64,000 nt of DNA from CAIYTF01 sp963664845 (GCA_963664845.1 OY761615.1:186001-250000); one strand, 5' to 3'. Numbered from the stretch's first letter, positions 8,254-16,793 are shown. The notes: a model not told the origin generated them from the letters alone. Program-made: numbers and translations.

Positions 8254-9018
8254 TTAACCCGCTACAAATTCGGTTACATGCTCTTTAACCCAGTCGTACC
8301 CTTTGGCTTCAAGTTCATATGCCAGGGTTTTATCACCGGATTTAATGATCCTGCCATCAAAAAGAACGTGAACAAAATCAGGGATGATATAATCCAGCAA
8401 TCTTTGATAGTGTGTGACCACGATGAAGGAATTATCGGGGTTTTTCAGCCTGTTCACACCACTTGCAACAATGCGCAGTGCATCAATGTCCAGTCCCGAA
8501 TCCGTTTCATCAAGGATCCCCAGACGTGGCTCCAACACTGCCATTTGAAATATCTCATTTCTCTTTTTTTCACCGCCTGAAAATCCTTCGTTGACAGAAC
8601 GATTGAGAAGATCCTGCGGCATTTCCACATAGGTCATTCTCTCTTTGACCATCTTGAGGAACTCAAGTGTATCCAGTTGCTCCAATCCGCGATGTTTACG
8701 GACTTCATTGAGCGCGTTTTTTAATAGGCTTGTGTTCGAGACTCCGGGAATTTCCACGGGATACTGGAAGGCAAGGAAAACGCCTTCGCGGGCTCTTTCT
8801 TCTGGTTTCATATCGAGCAGGTTTTTCCCGTTGAAAATGACCTCACCTGCCGTTACCGTATAATTGTCTCTTCCTGCCAACACAGAGGCCAGCGTGCTCT
8901 TGCCGCTTCCGTTAGGGCCCATTATTGCATGAACTTCCCCGGACTTAATCGAAAGATTAATTCCCTTCAGGATCTCTTTATTTTCAATACTTGCATGTAA
9001 ATTTCTAATTTCCAACAT
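8254..9018 (-). CDS. sufC: SufC, ABC-type ATPase of the SUF complex
   Basis: A 254-residue cytosolic ABC ATPase that drives conformational changes of the SufBD scaffold. Walker A is GPNGSGKST (about residues 34-42). The family-specific signature FSGGEKKRNEIFQM is followed by Walker B LGILDETDSGLDIDALR and the switch His in IVVTHYQRLL. The ATG at 9018 has GGAG nine bases upstream. An in-frame TTG at 9033 is possible but less likely. It lies between sufB and sufD on one transcript. Confidence 0.96.
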   Translation of the reverse strand: MLEIRNLHASIENKEILKGINLSIKSGEVHAIMGPNGSGKSTLASVLAGRDNYTVTAGEVIFNGKNLLDMKPEERAREGVFLAFQYPVEIPGVSNTSLLKNALNEVRKHRGLEQLDTLEFLKMVKERMTYVEMPQDLLNRSVNEGFSGGEKKRNEIFQMAVLEPRLGILDETDSGLDIDALRIVASGVNRLKNPDNSFIVVTHYQRLLDYIIPDFVHVLFDGRIIKSGDKTLAYELEAKGYDWVKEHVTEFVAG

Positions 9019-9076
9019 TCTTTCATTCTCCAATTGTCATATTCTTTTTATACTTTGCTTTTCGGCCGGCAGGTTC

Positions 9077-10525
9077 TTACCCGACGCTGCCTTCCAGGCT
9101 TACACTCAGAAGTTTCTGCGCTTCAACAGCAAACTCCATGGGGAGTTCCTTAAATACCTCCCTGCAATAACCATTGACTATCATGTTAACCGCATCTTCG
9201 GTCGCAAGCCCACGCTGGTTAAGATAAAATATCTGATCCTCGCCAATTTTCGATGTGGTGGCTTCGTGTTCCACTTTTGCGGTCTGGTTTCCTACTTCGA
9301 GATATGGGAAGGTGTGAGCTCCACACGTATCTCCGATAAGAAGTGAATCGCATTGCGAGTAATTCCTCGCGTTTTCAGCTTTCTTTCCCACACGGACCAA
9401 TCCACGGTAGGTGTTATTGCTTTTCCCGGCAGAAATTCCTTTGGATACAATAGTACTTTTGGTGTTTTTGCCCAGATGGATCATCTTGGTACCGGTGTCT
9501 GCCTGCTGCATGTTATTGGTAACGGCGACCGAATAGAATTCGCCAACCGAATTATCACCCTGCAGCACACAACTTGGATACTTCCAGGTGATAGCCGAAC
9601 CGGTCTCAACCTGCGTCCACGAAATTTTTGAATTGGCACCCTTGCAATGGCCGCGCTTGGTAACAAAATTATAGATACCACCTTTGCCATCTTTGTCGCC
9701 GGCATACCAGTTCTGAATGGTAGAATATTTTATCGAAGCATTTTCCAATGCAACCAACTCCACTACTGCAGCATGAAGCTGATTCTCATCGCGCATAGGA
9801 GCTGTGCAACCTTCCAGGTAGCTTACATAGCTTCCCTCTTCTGCAATTATCAGCGTTCTTTCAAATTGTCCCGTTTTTGCAGCATTTATCCGGAAATACG
9901 TCGAGAGTTCCATCGGGCACCGAACTCCCTTAGGAATGAACACAAAAGAACCATCGGTGAAAACCGCAGAGTTTAGTGCAGCATAATAGTTATCCGTGTA
10001 GGGTACAACCGAACCGATGTATTGTTTTACCAGTTCAGGGTATTCCTTTAAGGCCTCAGAAATGGGACAGAAAATAACGCCCATTTCCATCAGTTTGGCT
10101 TTGAACGTGGTTGCCACCGAAACACTGTCAAACACTGCATCAACCGCTACACCCGCAAAAATCTTTTGTTCTTCAAGAGGAATGCCAAGTTTGTTAAATG
10201 TTTTCAGGACTTCCGGATCCACCTCATCCATACTATTTAGCTTTTTCACAGTCTTCGGAGCTGAATAATAGATGATCTCCTGAAAGTCTATTTCAGGATA
10301 GCTTACATTCTCCCACTTGGGTTCTTTCAGTTTTAGCCAGTGGTGATATGCTTTCAGACGCCATTCAAGCATCCATGACGGCTCACCTTTCTTGTGGGAT
10401 ATGGTCCGGATAACATCCTCACTCAATCCCTTGGGAACAGTGTCCGTCTCGACATCGGTGACGAAGCCGTATTTATACTCTTGGTTAGCAAGTTCTTCAA
10501 TATCCTGAACTTCGGTAGAGCTCAT
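9077..10525 (-). CDS. sufB: SufB, Fe-S cluster assembly scaffold subunit
   Basis: A 482-residue SufB, the first gene of the SUF operon. Recognisable landmarks: GLSEDVIRTISHKKGEPSWMLEWRLKAYHHW at the N terminus, GVIFCPISEALKEYPELVKQY, VRCPMELSTYFRINAAKTGQFERTLIIAEEGSYVSYLEGCTAP, and the beta-helix end QCDSLLIGDTCGAHTFPYLEV...EHEATTSKIGEDQIFYLNQRG. The Cys in CGAHT and nearby Glu correspond to the assembly site in the family. AAGGA lies just upstream of the ATG. The upstream region may contain an Rrf2 operator (10585-10602). Confidence 0.97.
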   Translation of the reverse strand: MSSTEVQDIEELANQEYKYGFVTDVETDTVPKGLSEDVIRTISHKKGEPSWMLEWRLKAYHHWLKLKEPKWENVSYPEIDFQEIIYYSAPKTVKKLNSMDEVDPEVLKTFNKLGIPLEEQKIFAGVAVDAVFDSVSVATTFKAKLMEMGVIFCPISEALKEYPELVKQYIGSVVPYTDNYYAALNSAVFTDGSFVFIPKGVRCPMELSTYFRINAAKTGQFERTLIIAEEGSYVSYLEGCTAPMRDENQLHAAVVELVALENASIKYSTIQNWYAGDKDGKGGIYNFVTKRGHCKGANSKISWTQVETGSAITWKYPSCVLQGDNSVGEFYSVAVTNNMQQADTGTKMIHLGKNTKSTIVSKGISAGKSNNTYRGLVRVGKKAENARNYSQCDSLLIGDTCGAHTFPYLEVGNQTAKVEHEATTSKIGEDQIFYLNQRGLATEDAVNMIVNGYCREVFKELPMEFAVEAQKLLSVSLEGSVG

Positions 10526-10584
10526 TAATAATCCTTAGTGGTTTTTAGGAATTCTGATTTCAACTACTGTTAAATTATTGAATC

Positions 10585-10602
10585 TATACTAAAAAGTCAA
10601 GA
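10585..10602 (-). promoter_or_regulatory. Candidate Rrf2 operator in the sufB upstream region
   Basis: On the minus strand, about 60-77 bases before the sufB ATG, the sequence TTGACTTTTTAGTATAG contains a short dyad (ACT, four to five bases, AGT) and the TTGACT half often seen in IscR-type and other Rrf2 sites. It is only partly palindromic. The link to the Rrf2 protein at 3684-4154 is inferred from operon context. The remaining gap (10526-10818) holds no gene that I can support. Confidence 0.25.
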
Positions 10603-10818
10603 TTAAAATGAAAAAGATTTTTCCGCGCGTTTCCTGGTTGTGATTGTGCGATTTTCCGGCTTATTGGTGGTTTTTGTGCTTTGATGTCATATAATTAATC
10701 AAAGACTGAGGAGAATTTAACCGGTCACTGCCACTAGAGTCAACTTAGCATGAACCGGCAGATGCTGCTTATAAACTGTTTGGATGGAACGCAATTATTG
10801 TCTCCACCCTTATTTGTA

Positions 10819-11607
10819 CTATTTGGCCTGTTGCCCTGACGCCGTAAGAAATGTAATATACTCACTGCCTTCCAGATGCAAATCGTCAGCACCTTCCTGG
10901 TCGAACGGATTTTCCAGATCAGTTTGAATATTATCCAAACTGACAAGAAGAAGTGCATACATACCGCCGACCAGGCATCCCATAAATTGACTGGAATCGC
11001 TTGCAACATGAGCAAAATATGGGGCAAAAAACAAAGGAAAGATGTTTAGAAAAACTTTACTGTAAGCGCGCAACGAAACCGGAGTCCGGTAGAGAAGTAT
11101 ATTTTTCATGTGCTCAAATTCTTCGAGCAACGCCCTTACATTTGCTTCAATAATGGTTGCTTCGGAAGAGCTTAATCCCAGTTCCCTGAACCTGACGGTC
11201 AGTTTGGAGAGTCTGGAAAAGCTCTCATAGATATTCTTCAAAAGGGCTTCCCGGTGTTCAAAATCAATGAAATATTGTTTTGAATCAGAGAAAAAGCCTT
11301 TGAGAATAATGATCACTTCCCTGGACAGATCCTTAGTCTCTCCTACCCGCCAATCCCTGAATGCGTAATGGAGCCCTGCCGCATTTGCTTTTATGCGGGC
11401 ATAAACTTCCAACGCACGTTCTCTTCTGCTATATGCAGCATTAATCGAAAAAACGATTGGGAAGATGATCGCAATAGCAATCAGGTCGGTTGGTATTTCG
11501 TAAGTCCATCTAAAATGGATACACATTACCGTTCCAAGAACAGTCAGTGCCATGATAATAAGCGTGTGAAGATCTACAATGCCCCAAAAATATTTAATTG
11601 CTTTCAT
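10819..11607 (-). CDS. Bestrophin-like (UPF0187) membrane protein
   Basis: A 262-residue membrane protein. Two hydrophobic hairpins are visible near the N terminus (LHTLIIMALTVLGTVMCIHF and PTDLIAIAIIFPIVFSINAAY), then a helical cytoplasmic segment with many charged residues, then further hydrophobic stretches (VFLNIFPLFFAPYFAHV and FMGCLVGGMYALLLVSLDNI). The segment LDNIQTDLENPFDQEGADDLHLE near the C terminus resembles the bestrophin family sequence in which an NPF-type motif is followed by acidic residues. Bestrophins form pentameric anion channels. The start at 11607 is preferred because the longer frame, to 11679, runs through the ompA terminator. Confidence 0.7.
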   Translation of the reverse strand: MKAIKYFWGIVDLHTLIIMALTVLGTVMCIHFRWTYEIPTDLIAIAIIFPIVFSINAAYSRRERALEVYARIKANAAGLHYAFRDWRVGETKDLSREVIIILKGFFSDSKQYFIDFEHREALLKNIYESFSRLSKLTVRFRELGLSSSEATIIEANVRALLEEFEHMKNILLYRTPVSLRAYSKVFLNIFPLFFAPYFAHVASDSSQFMGCLVGGMYALLLVSLDNIQTDLENPFDQEGADDLHLEGSEYITFLTASGQQAK

Positions 11608-11662
11608 ACCACTATCTGGGATTTTGAAAAAACCTTCCCTAAAAATCGCTAAATATTGGGAT

Positions 11663-11698
11663 AAAAAAAAACAGGTCACTCTTTGCAGGGTGGCCTGT
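11663..11698 (-). terminator. Rho-independent terminator of the OmpA-family gene
   Basis: Arms ACAGGTCAC (11671-11679) and GTGGCCTGT (11690-11698) pair with one G-U; on the minus strand the stem is followed by a run of eight T (A run 11663-11670). It lies 67 bases past the stop of the OmpA-family gene. It also shows that the bestrophin-like gene starts later than the longest open frame suggests. Confidence 0.9.
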
Positions 11699-11765
11699 TA
11701 AATAAATTGTGCTTGAAAACACTCTTTACCGGTTCAATAACCTGATAAAGCTGAGTTTTTCACTA

Positions 11766-12893
11766 TTACTTGCTGAGTTTAAATTCAACTCTGCGGTTGT
11801 AAGCTTTTTCGTCAGAAACCGGTGAGCTTTCGCCATAACCTTTAACGGTCAAGCGAGCAGCATCAACACCCTTGGCAACCAAATAGTTTTTAACATTAGT
11901 TGCTCTTTTTGATGACAAAGTAAGGTTTGCTTTTTCAGCACCGTCTTTGTCAGTGTATCCGGCAACTTCAACTTTAATATCAGGATGTGATAATAACACA
12001 GCAGCATCCTGAGCAAGAATGGCATAGTTTTCGGCTTTGATGGAAGCACTGTTAACGTCAAAGTTAATTCCAACAAGAACAGCTTCACCTGGGGCAACTG
12101 CAGCAGCTTTTCCAAGTTTGGCATCTAACATGTCAGAAATCTTGTTATAATCAACAGCAACCGGTGCAGTTTTGCTTGCATCGATCATGCGCTGAATTCT
12201 GTCATAATCAACAGCAGCACTTGCTGCTGCAGCCTGATTAATTACGTTGGTAACTCCACCCGGAGCGTCGCAATATTTGGTTTCAGCACCGCGTTCGAAA
12301 TAATAAATAAGACCAGCTTCTGCAGACAGATAAGAATCCAGTGTTCCGCCAAACAAACCGCCGTTAGTACCATATACACCGTCAAATCGATCTGTTGATA
12401 TCTGATGCATGGCTATTTCGCCTTTAAGGTCCCATTCTCTGCTGATGGCATACTTTCCACCTGCAAAAAAGTTAAAGCTCAATTCACCGAATTTGCTTTC
12501 ATCCGTTAAAGGTTTCACAGCATCTTTTAAGGTATACTGTAAGAATCCAAAACCTGTACCTAAGTATAATTTAACAGGATGGCAAACGCTGAATGCAAAG
12601 AGATAATCAAAACCAAAAGAAAGAGCTGTTGTGGATGGACCTTTTGCTAAACCAGTATTTGCGGTGCCTGAAGTAAAATCAAGATAATCAACTTTGAAAC
12701 GAAGTGTATTTACTTCATCCAAGTCTTTTTGGATACTGACGTGTCCGCCAAAATTAAAGAACTCTGAATATACATCCCCAAACATACGGGGAGAAGTTAA
12801 ACCAAAACCAATACCCCAACCATCTTTGTAGGTTTGGCTAAACACCATAGAAGACAGGATGATGAAAGCAGCAAGAATTTGAAGCTTTTTCAT
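11766..12893 (-). CDS. OmpA family outer-membrane protein
   Basis: A 375-residue outer-membrane protein with a signal peptide (LQILAAFIILSSMVFSQ). Residues about 20-200 look like an eight-strand-type beta-barrel with alternating hydrophobic residues and aromatic girdles (DGWGIGFGLTSPRMFGD, NTLRFKVDYLDF, LKLYLGTGFGFLQYTL-like). A linker contains two related units, VDYDRIQRMIDA and VDYNKISDMLDAK. The C-terminal OmpA domain (about 270-375) carries the peptidoglycan-binding signature VEVAGYTDKDGAEKANLTL followed by SSKRATNVKNYL, and ends YNRRVEFKLSK. It anchors the outer membrane to the wall. A strong terminator follows at 11663-11698. Confidence 0.93.
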   Translation of the reverse strand: MKKLQILAAFIILSSMVFSQTYKDGWGIGFGLTSPRMFGDVYSEFFNFGGHVSIQKDLDEVNTLRFKVDYLDFTSGTANTGLAKGPSTTALSFGFDYLFAFSVCHPVKLYLGTGFGFLQYTLKDAVKPLTDESKFGELSFNFFAGGKYAISREWDLKGEIAMHQISTDRFDGVYGTNGGLFGGTLDSYLSAEAGLIYYFERGAETKYCDAPGGVTNVINQAAAASAAVDYDRIQRMIDASKTAPVAVDYNKISDMLDAKLGKAAAVAPGEAVLVGINFDVNSASIKAENYAILAQDAAVLLSHPDIKVEVAGYTDKDGAEKANLTLSSKRATNVKNYLVAKGVDAARLTVKGYGESSPVSDEKAYNRRVEFKLSK

Positions 12894-13071
12894 GTAGCAT
12901 TCCTTTTTAAGTTAAGTAAATCACAATAGTCATTATGCCAAAATACCATTTTTTATTTTTTTTCCAAACATTATCATATTATTCCCTTATTTATTTCGCT
13001 GATTTTTACTTCAATTGAGTTTATAAAACGAGCAATTAATCACTTTTTCACCCCTCACAACTGCCATTCAC

Positions 13072-13545
13072 CTACTCATTCTCCTGAGAAATCGGGAATC
13101 TTGTCTCGTGTTTCACGGTGGAAAGCACAAACGAAGTTTTTATTCTGTTGATCGCAGGGATTTTTGATAGTTTATTTAATACAAAATCCTGGTATTTCCG
13201 TATGTCCTTAACGGCAACTTTCAGCAGAAAATCTTCTTCACCTGCAATGTGATAACAGTCGAGCACTTCATCCATCTCATTTAACACTTTTGTAAGATTG
13301 TCCACTGAATCAAGCTGGTGAACAGCAAGAGAGATTGAAACAAGGGCCAGTGTACCGATGCCCACTTTCTCCGGATCAACAAGCGCAACATATTTGGTAA
13401 TTATTCCCGTGTTCTCCAGGCGCTTAACCCGTTCAATCATACTGGAAGGAGAAATGCCCGCCTCCTGCGCGAGTTGGGCATTGGTAATGTTACAATTTGT
13501 CTGAAGGATTGAGAGTATTTTTTTGTCTGTTTCATCAAAATTCAT
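13072..13545 (-). CDS. Lrp/AsnC family transcriptional regulator
   Basis: A 157-residue Lrp/AsnC regulator. The N-terminal helix-turn-helix is FDETDKKILSILQTNCNITNAQLAQEAGISPSSMIERVKRLENTGIITKYVALVD, and the C-terminal RAM/ligand-binding domain includes VLDCYHIAGEEDFLLKVAVKD, where the GxxDF/Y-type amino-acid effector motif is recognisable. It lies 14 bp downstream of the tyrosine phenol-lyase gene on the same strand. An amino-acid-responsive regulator co-transcribed with an amino-acid-degrading enzyme most likely controls that enzyme, with tyrosine or another aromatic amino acid as a plausible effector. Confidence 0.93.
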   Translation of the reverse strand: MNFDETDKKILSILQTNCNITNAQLAQEAGISPSSMIERVKRLENTGIITKYVALVDPEKVGIGTLALVSISLAVHQLDSVDNLTKVLNEMDEVLDCYHIAGEEDFLLKVAVKDIRKYQDFVLNKLSKIPAINRIKTSFVLSTVKHETRFPISQENE

Positions 13546-13559
13546 AAGTACACTTCAAA

Positions 13560-14939
13560 TTAAAGTATTGCAAAACGTGCCTGGAAAAACCTGAGGTATT
13601 CAGGTTCATAGACCATACGCAATCCGGTGATCTTCTCCCGGTTCTCATATACTTCCAACACTGACTCAGCAACAACATCCATGTGCGCCTGTGTGTATAC
13701 ACGACGCGGAATTGTTAACCTGACCAACTCAAGTTTTGGATAGTTGTTTTTTCCTTCTTTATTCCTACCGGCAGATACAATTCCCCGTTCCATTGCACGC
13801 ACCCCTGAATCAAGATAAAGAGCGGCTGCCAATGCCTGAGCCGGGAATTGATCTTGTGTCAGATGCGGCAATATTTTCTTTGCATCAAGAAAAACGCCAT
13901 GCCCACCTATCGGTTTCACAACCGGAACTCCCCAGGAGATGAGCTTTTCCCCCAAATAGATAACCTGTTCAACTCTAGCACGGATATGGTTTTCTTCAAC
14001 AGATTCCGTAATCCCGATTGCAACTGCCTCCATATCACGCCCTGCCATACCACCATAGGTATGCAAACCTTCATACACCACAACCATGTTCCGGGCTTTT
14101 TCAAAAAGGTCCCAGTCGTTGAGTGCAAGAAAACCACCGATGTTCACCAATGCATCTTTCTTCGCGCTCATGGTTGCGCCGTCACTATAACTGCATATTT
14201 CTTTTACGATGTCTGCAATGTGTGAGTCAGCATACCCCTCTTCTCTTTTCTTGATGAAGTAGGCATTTTCGGCAACACGGGTCATATCGTGAATTATTTT
14301 GATTCCGTGTTTGCTTGTCAGTTCGCGCAGTTCGCGCATGTTCTTCATGGAAACAGGCTGGCCACCTGCCATATTTACTGCAGTGGCAAGGGAAACATAC
14401 GGAATCCGTTCCGCACCATACTTATCGATTATTGCCTGCAATTTATTCAGGTCAACATTTCCTTTAAAGGGATGCAGGCTTTCCGGATCGTGAGCCTCAT
14501 CAATTATGACGTCCATAAACGTTGCACCCGCCAATTCCTGATGCAGTCTGGTAGTAGTGAAATACATATTTCCCGGAATAACATCACCCTTCTTTATCAT
14601 TATCTGAGATATGATATGTTCCGCAGCTCTTCCCTGGTGTGTAGGCACAAGATATTTATACCCATAGTATTTCTGAACTGCAGATTCGAGATGATAGAAA
14701 TTCTCGCTTCCGGCATATGCTTCGTCACCCATCATCATTCCAGCCCATTGCCGGTCACTCATGGCTGAAGTGCCGCTATCTGTGAGCAGGTCGATATATA
14801 CATCCTTTGATTTCAACAAAAAGGTATTGTATCCGGCTTCGATAATGGCAGCTTCCCGTTCTTCACGCGTTGTCATGTGGAGTAGCTCCACCATCTTCAT
14901 TTTATACGGTTCTGCCCACGATTTTTTCCTTTGTTCCAT
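13560..14939 (-). CDS. tpl: Tyrosine phenol-lyase (beta-tyrosinase)
   Basis: A 459-residue PLP enzyme of the tryptophanase/tyrosine phenol-lyase family, which splits tyrosine to phenol, pyruvate and ammonia. Motifs along the chain are DLLTDSGTSAMSDRQW, MMGDEAYAGSENFYHLE, PTHQGRAAEH, AGGQPVSM and HDMTRVAENAYFIK. The PLP lysine is in TMSAKKDALVNIGG (about Lys261). The segment SGVRAMERGI contains the Arg that in tyrosine phenol-lyases replaces the Val-Glu-Ile type sequence of tryptophanases, and this favours tyrosine over tryptophan. The start at 14939 has GGAG eight bases upstream; a TTG two codons earlier is weaker. The product pyruvate could feed the PFOR at 33430. Confidence 0.9.
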   Translation of the reverse strand: MEQRKKSWAEPYKMKMVELLHMTTREEREAAIIEAGYNTFLLKSKDVYIDLLTDSGTSAMSDRQWAGMMMGDEAYAGSENFYHLESAVQKYYGYKYLVPTHQGRAAEHIISQIMIKKGDVIPGNMYFTTTRLHQELAGATFMDVIIDEAHDPESLHPFKGNVDLNKLQAIIDKYGAERIPYVSLATAVNMAGGQPVSMKNMRELRELTSKHGIKIIHDMTRVAENAYFIKKREEGYADSHIADIVKEICSYSDGATMSAKKDALVNIGGFLALNDWDLFEKARNMVVVYEGLHTYGGMAGRDMEAVAIGITESVEENHIRARVEQVIYLGEKLISWGVPVVKPIGGHGVFLDAKKILPHLTQDQFPAQALAAALYLDSGVRAMERGIVSAGRNKEGKNNYPKLELVRLTIPRRVYTQAHMDVVAESVLEVYENREKITGLRMVYEPEYLRFFQARFAIL

Positions 14940-14990
14940 AACCAATGCTCCAAAAATTTAATTAAATAGTTAGTATAAAATATACATATA

Positions 14991-15058
14991 TGTCATTTTT
15001 GCAAAATAATATTCGCACTAAATGCCATTTTTCAGAATTTTTGCCGGAATTTGGCAAA
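14991..15058 (-). promoter_or_regulatory. Repeated motifs upstream of tpl, possible Lrp sites
   Basis: Within 120 bases before tpl, the plus strand shows TGTCATTTTT (14991-15000) and TGCCATTTTT (15023-15032), a direct repeat spaced 32 bases or about three helical turns. A dyad follows with arms TTTGCC (15040-15045) and GGCAAA (15053-15058). Phased AT-rich sites are typical of Lrp-family binding. The assignment rests on position next to the tpl-lrp operon and is unproven. Confidence 0.35.
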
Positions 15059-15303
15059 TAATACTGTCATAATTACTTTTTCATGATTCAGATAATTTTC
15101 CCACCAGTTTAATCTCCGGACGCAGTAATGCCGTTTCGCGCAACACCCCTTTAATCACCCTCAAGGAGAAATAATAGTACTTTGATTCTGTCGGGGATAT
15201 ACGTACATTTGCAGCAATTATTTGCCGTGCAATAGAGTTTTACAATTTTCTACTTTCTGTGACGCAGGAGGTTTCGACTTTTCAGAAACAGGATTGATCA
15301 CGC

Positions 15304-15334
15304 AAATAACAACCGCGGAGAAACTGCGGTTATT
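15304..15334 (+). other. Hairpin in the leader of the RRM-protein gene
   Basis: The 498-base gap 14940-15437 separates divergent genes. Besides the tpl-side motifs it contains a stem AACCGC (15311-15316) with GCGGTT (15326-15331), extended by AAAT/ATTT across a small bulge, about 105 bases before the RRM start. No T run follows, so it looks like a 5'-leader structure. Genes for RRM proteins of this type are often cold-regulated through their leaders, which is the basis for noting it. I see nothing else supportable in the gap. Confidence 0.35.
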
Positions 15335-15437
15335 TAATTGTAGGGTTGAAAATTCTGATCTTTCATATTCCTCCCCATAAGAATTGAATATCACCTTTTT
15401 TTGCTCGTAACACACACTCTCAATTATTGGAGTCAGA

Positions 15438-15791
15438 ATGAATATATTTGTTGGTAACCTGGCAAAAGACGTCACAGATGAAGATTTACAAAAAGAATTT
15501 TCGCTGTACGGAAACGTAAAAAGCGTGAAAGTGATCCGCGACATGTTCAGCGGCGAATCAAAAGGATTTGCTTTTGTTGAAATGGGATCTAATTCAGAAG
15601 CACAGACAGCGATTAATGAACTGAACATGAAAGACCTGAAAGGGAAAAAAATCGCTGTTAATGAAGCTCGGCCCAAAACCGATAACAGACGCGGCGGAAG
15701 CGGCGGCGGCAAAGGCAGACCCGGCCAGGGCGGCGGCGGCAGAAGCAGCGGCGGCAATGGCGGAAGCGGTGGCGGCGGACGCCGTTGGTAA
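15438..15791 (+). CDS. RRM-domain RNA-binding protein with glycine-rich tail
   Basis: A 117-residue protein with one RNA-recognition motif: RNP2 is NIFVGNLA at residues 2-9 and RNP1 is KGFAFVEM near residues 40-47. From about residue 80 the tail is almost entirely Gly with Arg and Ser, like RGG-type tails. Such single-RRM proteins in cyanobacteria and Bacteroidota are RNA chaperones, often cold-induced. The ATG at 15438 is preceded by GGAG. The run of GGCGGC codons makes a local GC-rich patch (about 15690-15785). A strong terminator follows at 15860-15910. Confidence 0.93.
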   Translation: MNIFVGNLAKDVTDEDLQKEFSLYGNVKSVKVIRDMFSGESKGFAFVEMGSNSEAQTAINELNMKDLKGKKIAVNEARPKTDNRRGGSGGGKGRPGQGGGGRSSGGNGGSGGGGRRW

Positions 15792-15859
15792 GACCGGGTG
15801 CCGATCCCTCATAGGATAGCACAGTCTCCCCTTTTAGTCACTTAACCAAAATTTTGTGC

Positions 15860-15910
15860 ATGCCTGATTTCAACTATATCATAACCGATATTTTGAATCA
15901 GGCATTTTTT
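15860..15910 (+). terminator. Rho-independent terminator after the RRM gene
   Basis: Arms ATGCCTGATT (15860-15869) and AATCAGGCAT (15896-15905) pair perfectly, with further internal pairing (ATATC/GATAT), and are followed by six T on the plus strand. It ends the RRM transcript 69 bases past the stop. Confidence 0.88.
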
Positions 15911-15992
15911 ATCTCTGTTCCCGTCATGCATCTTTCCCTATAATTATTTATCTTGCAACCACATTCAATCAGCAATACACGGAGATGATTTC

Positions 15993-16793
15993 ATGAAGCT
16001 AAATCAAAAAATCGCAATTCTGGGAGCAGGAAATATCGGTATCGCAATAGCGGAAGGACTCAAAAAGGCAGGCGTGGCCCCTGCAGGCAATATCTATCTG
16101 ACAAGAAGGAACATTGCACCGCTAAAGGAATTCACACAACGGAAATTTAATGTAACCGGCGACAATGTGGCTGCAGTCAAATCGAGCAGCATCATTATCC
16201 TTGCCATTCAACCACAACAGCTTAATGAACTGTTAACGGAGATCAAACCTGCATTAACGGCAAAACATATTTTAATATCCGTTGTCTCCGGTGCATCAAT
16301 CAGCGCCATCAAACTTCTGGTCGGCGAAAAGATCAAGGTGGCCCGCGCCATGCCGAACACGGCAATTGCCATTCAGGAATCAATGACCTGCATCTGTGCC
16401 CGTGAAAAGGATGCGCTAAGTATTACCAGGAAAATTTTTGATGTTCTGGGTTCAACTGTTGAAATCAAAGAAGACTTGATGATCCCTGCTACGGCACTCT
16501 GCGCGTGCGGCATCGCGTTCTTTCTTCGTGCCATCAGAGCCGCATCACAGGGCGGCATTGAAATTGGGTTTCATTCGGACCAGGCATTGCTTATGGCAGC
16601 TCAGACAGCCAAAGGCGCGGCTTCACTGCTGCTGACGAACAATCTGCACCCCGAGTACGAAGTGGATAAAGTGACAACTCCCCGCGGCTGCACCATCAGC
16701 GGACTCAACCAGATGGAACACAACGGCTTCAGCTCCGCTCTTATTAAAGGAATTGTAACCTCAGCAGAAAAAGCGGCTAAGCTATACTCCTGA
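15993..16793 (+). CDS. proC: Pyrroline-5-carboxylate reductase
   Basis: A 266-residue ProC, the NAD(P)H enzyme making proline from pyrroline-5-carboxylate. The N-terminal Rossmann motif is IAILGAGNIGIAIAEGL (residues 8-24). Other landmarks are VISVVSGASI, ARAMPNTAIAIQESMT, ATALCACGIAFFLRAI and the signature VTTPRGCTISGLNQME near residue 228, which forms the substrate-binding region (usual form TSPGGTT.xGL). The variant PRGC in place of PGGT is mild but worth noting. The gene is monocistronic, with a strong terminator 28 bases after the stop. Confidence 0.93.
   Translation: MKLNQKIAILGAGNIGIAIAEGLKKAGVAPAGNIYLTRRNIAPLKEFTQRKFNVTGDNVAAVKSSSIIILAIQPQQLNELLTEIKPALTAKHILISVVSGASISAIKLLVGEKIKVARAMPNTAIAIQESMTCICAREKDALSITRKIFDVLGSTVEIKEDLMIPATALCACGIAFFLRAIRAASQGGIEIGFHSDQALLMAAQTAKGAASLLLTNNLHPEYEVDKVTTPRGCTISGLNQMEHNGFSSALIKGIVTSAEKAAKLYS

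Noticed and set aside
11608..11679. Longer start for the bestrophin-like protein
   Set aside because: It would begin inside the rho-independent terminator of the OmpA-family gene.
15218..15757. Pro-rich leftward frame over the RRM gene
   Set aside because: It is the complement of the Gly-codon run in the RRM tail.
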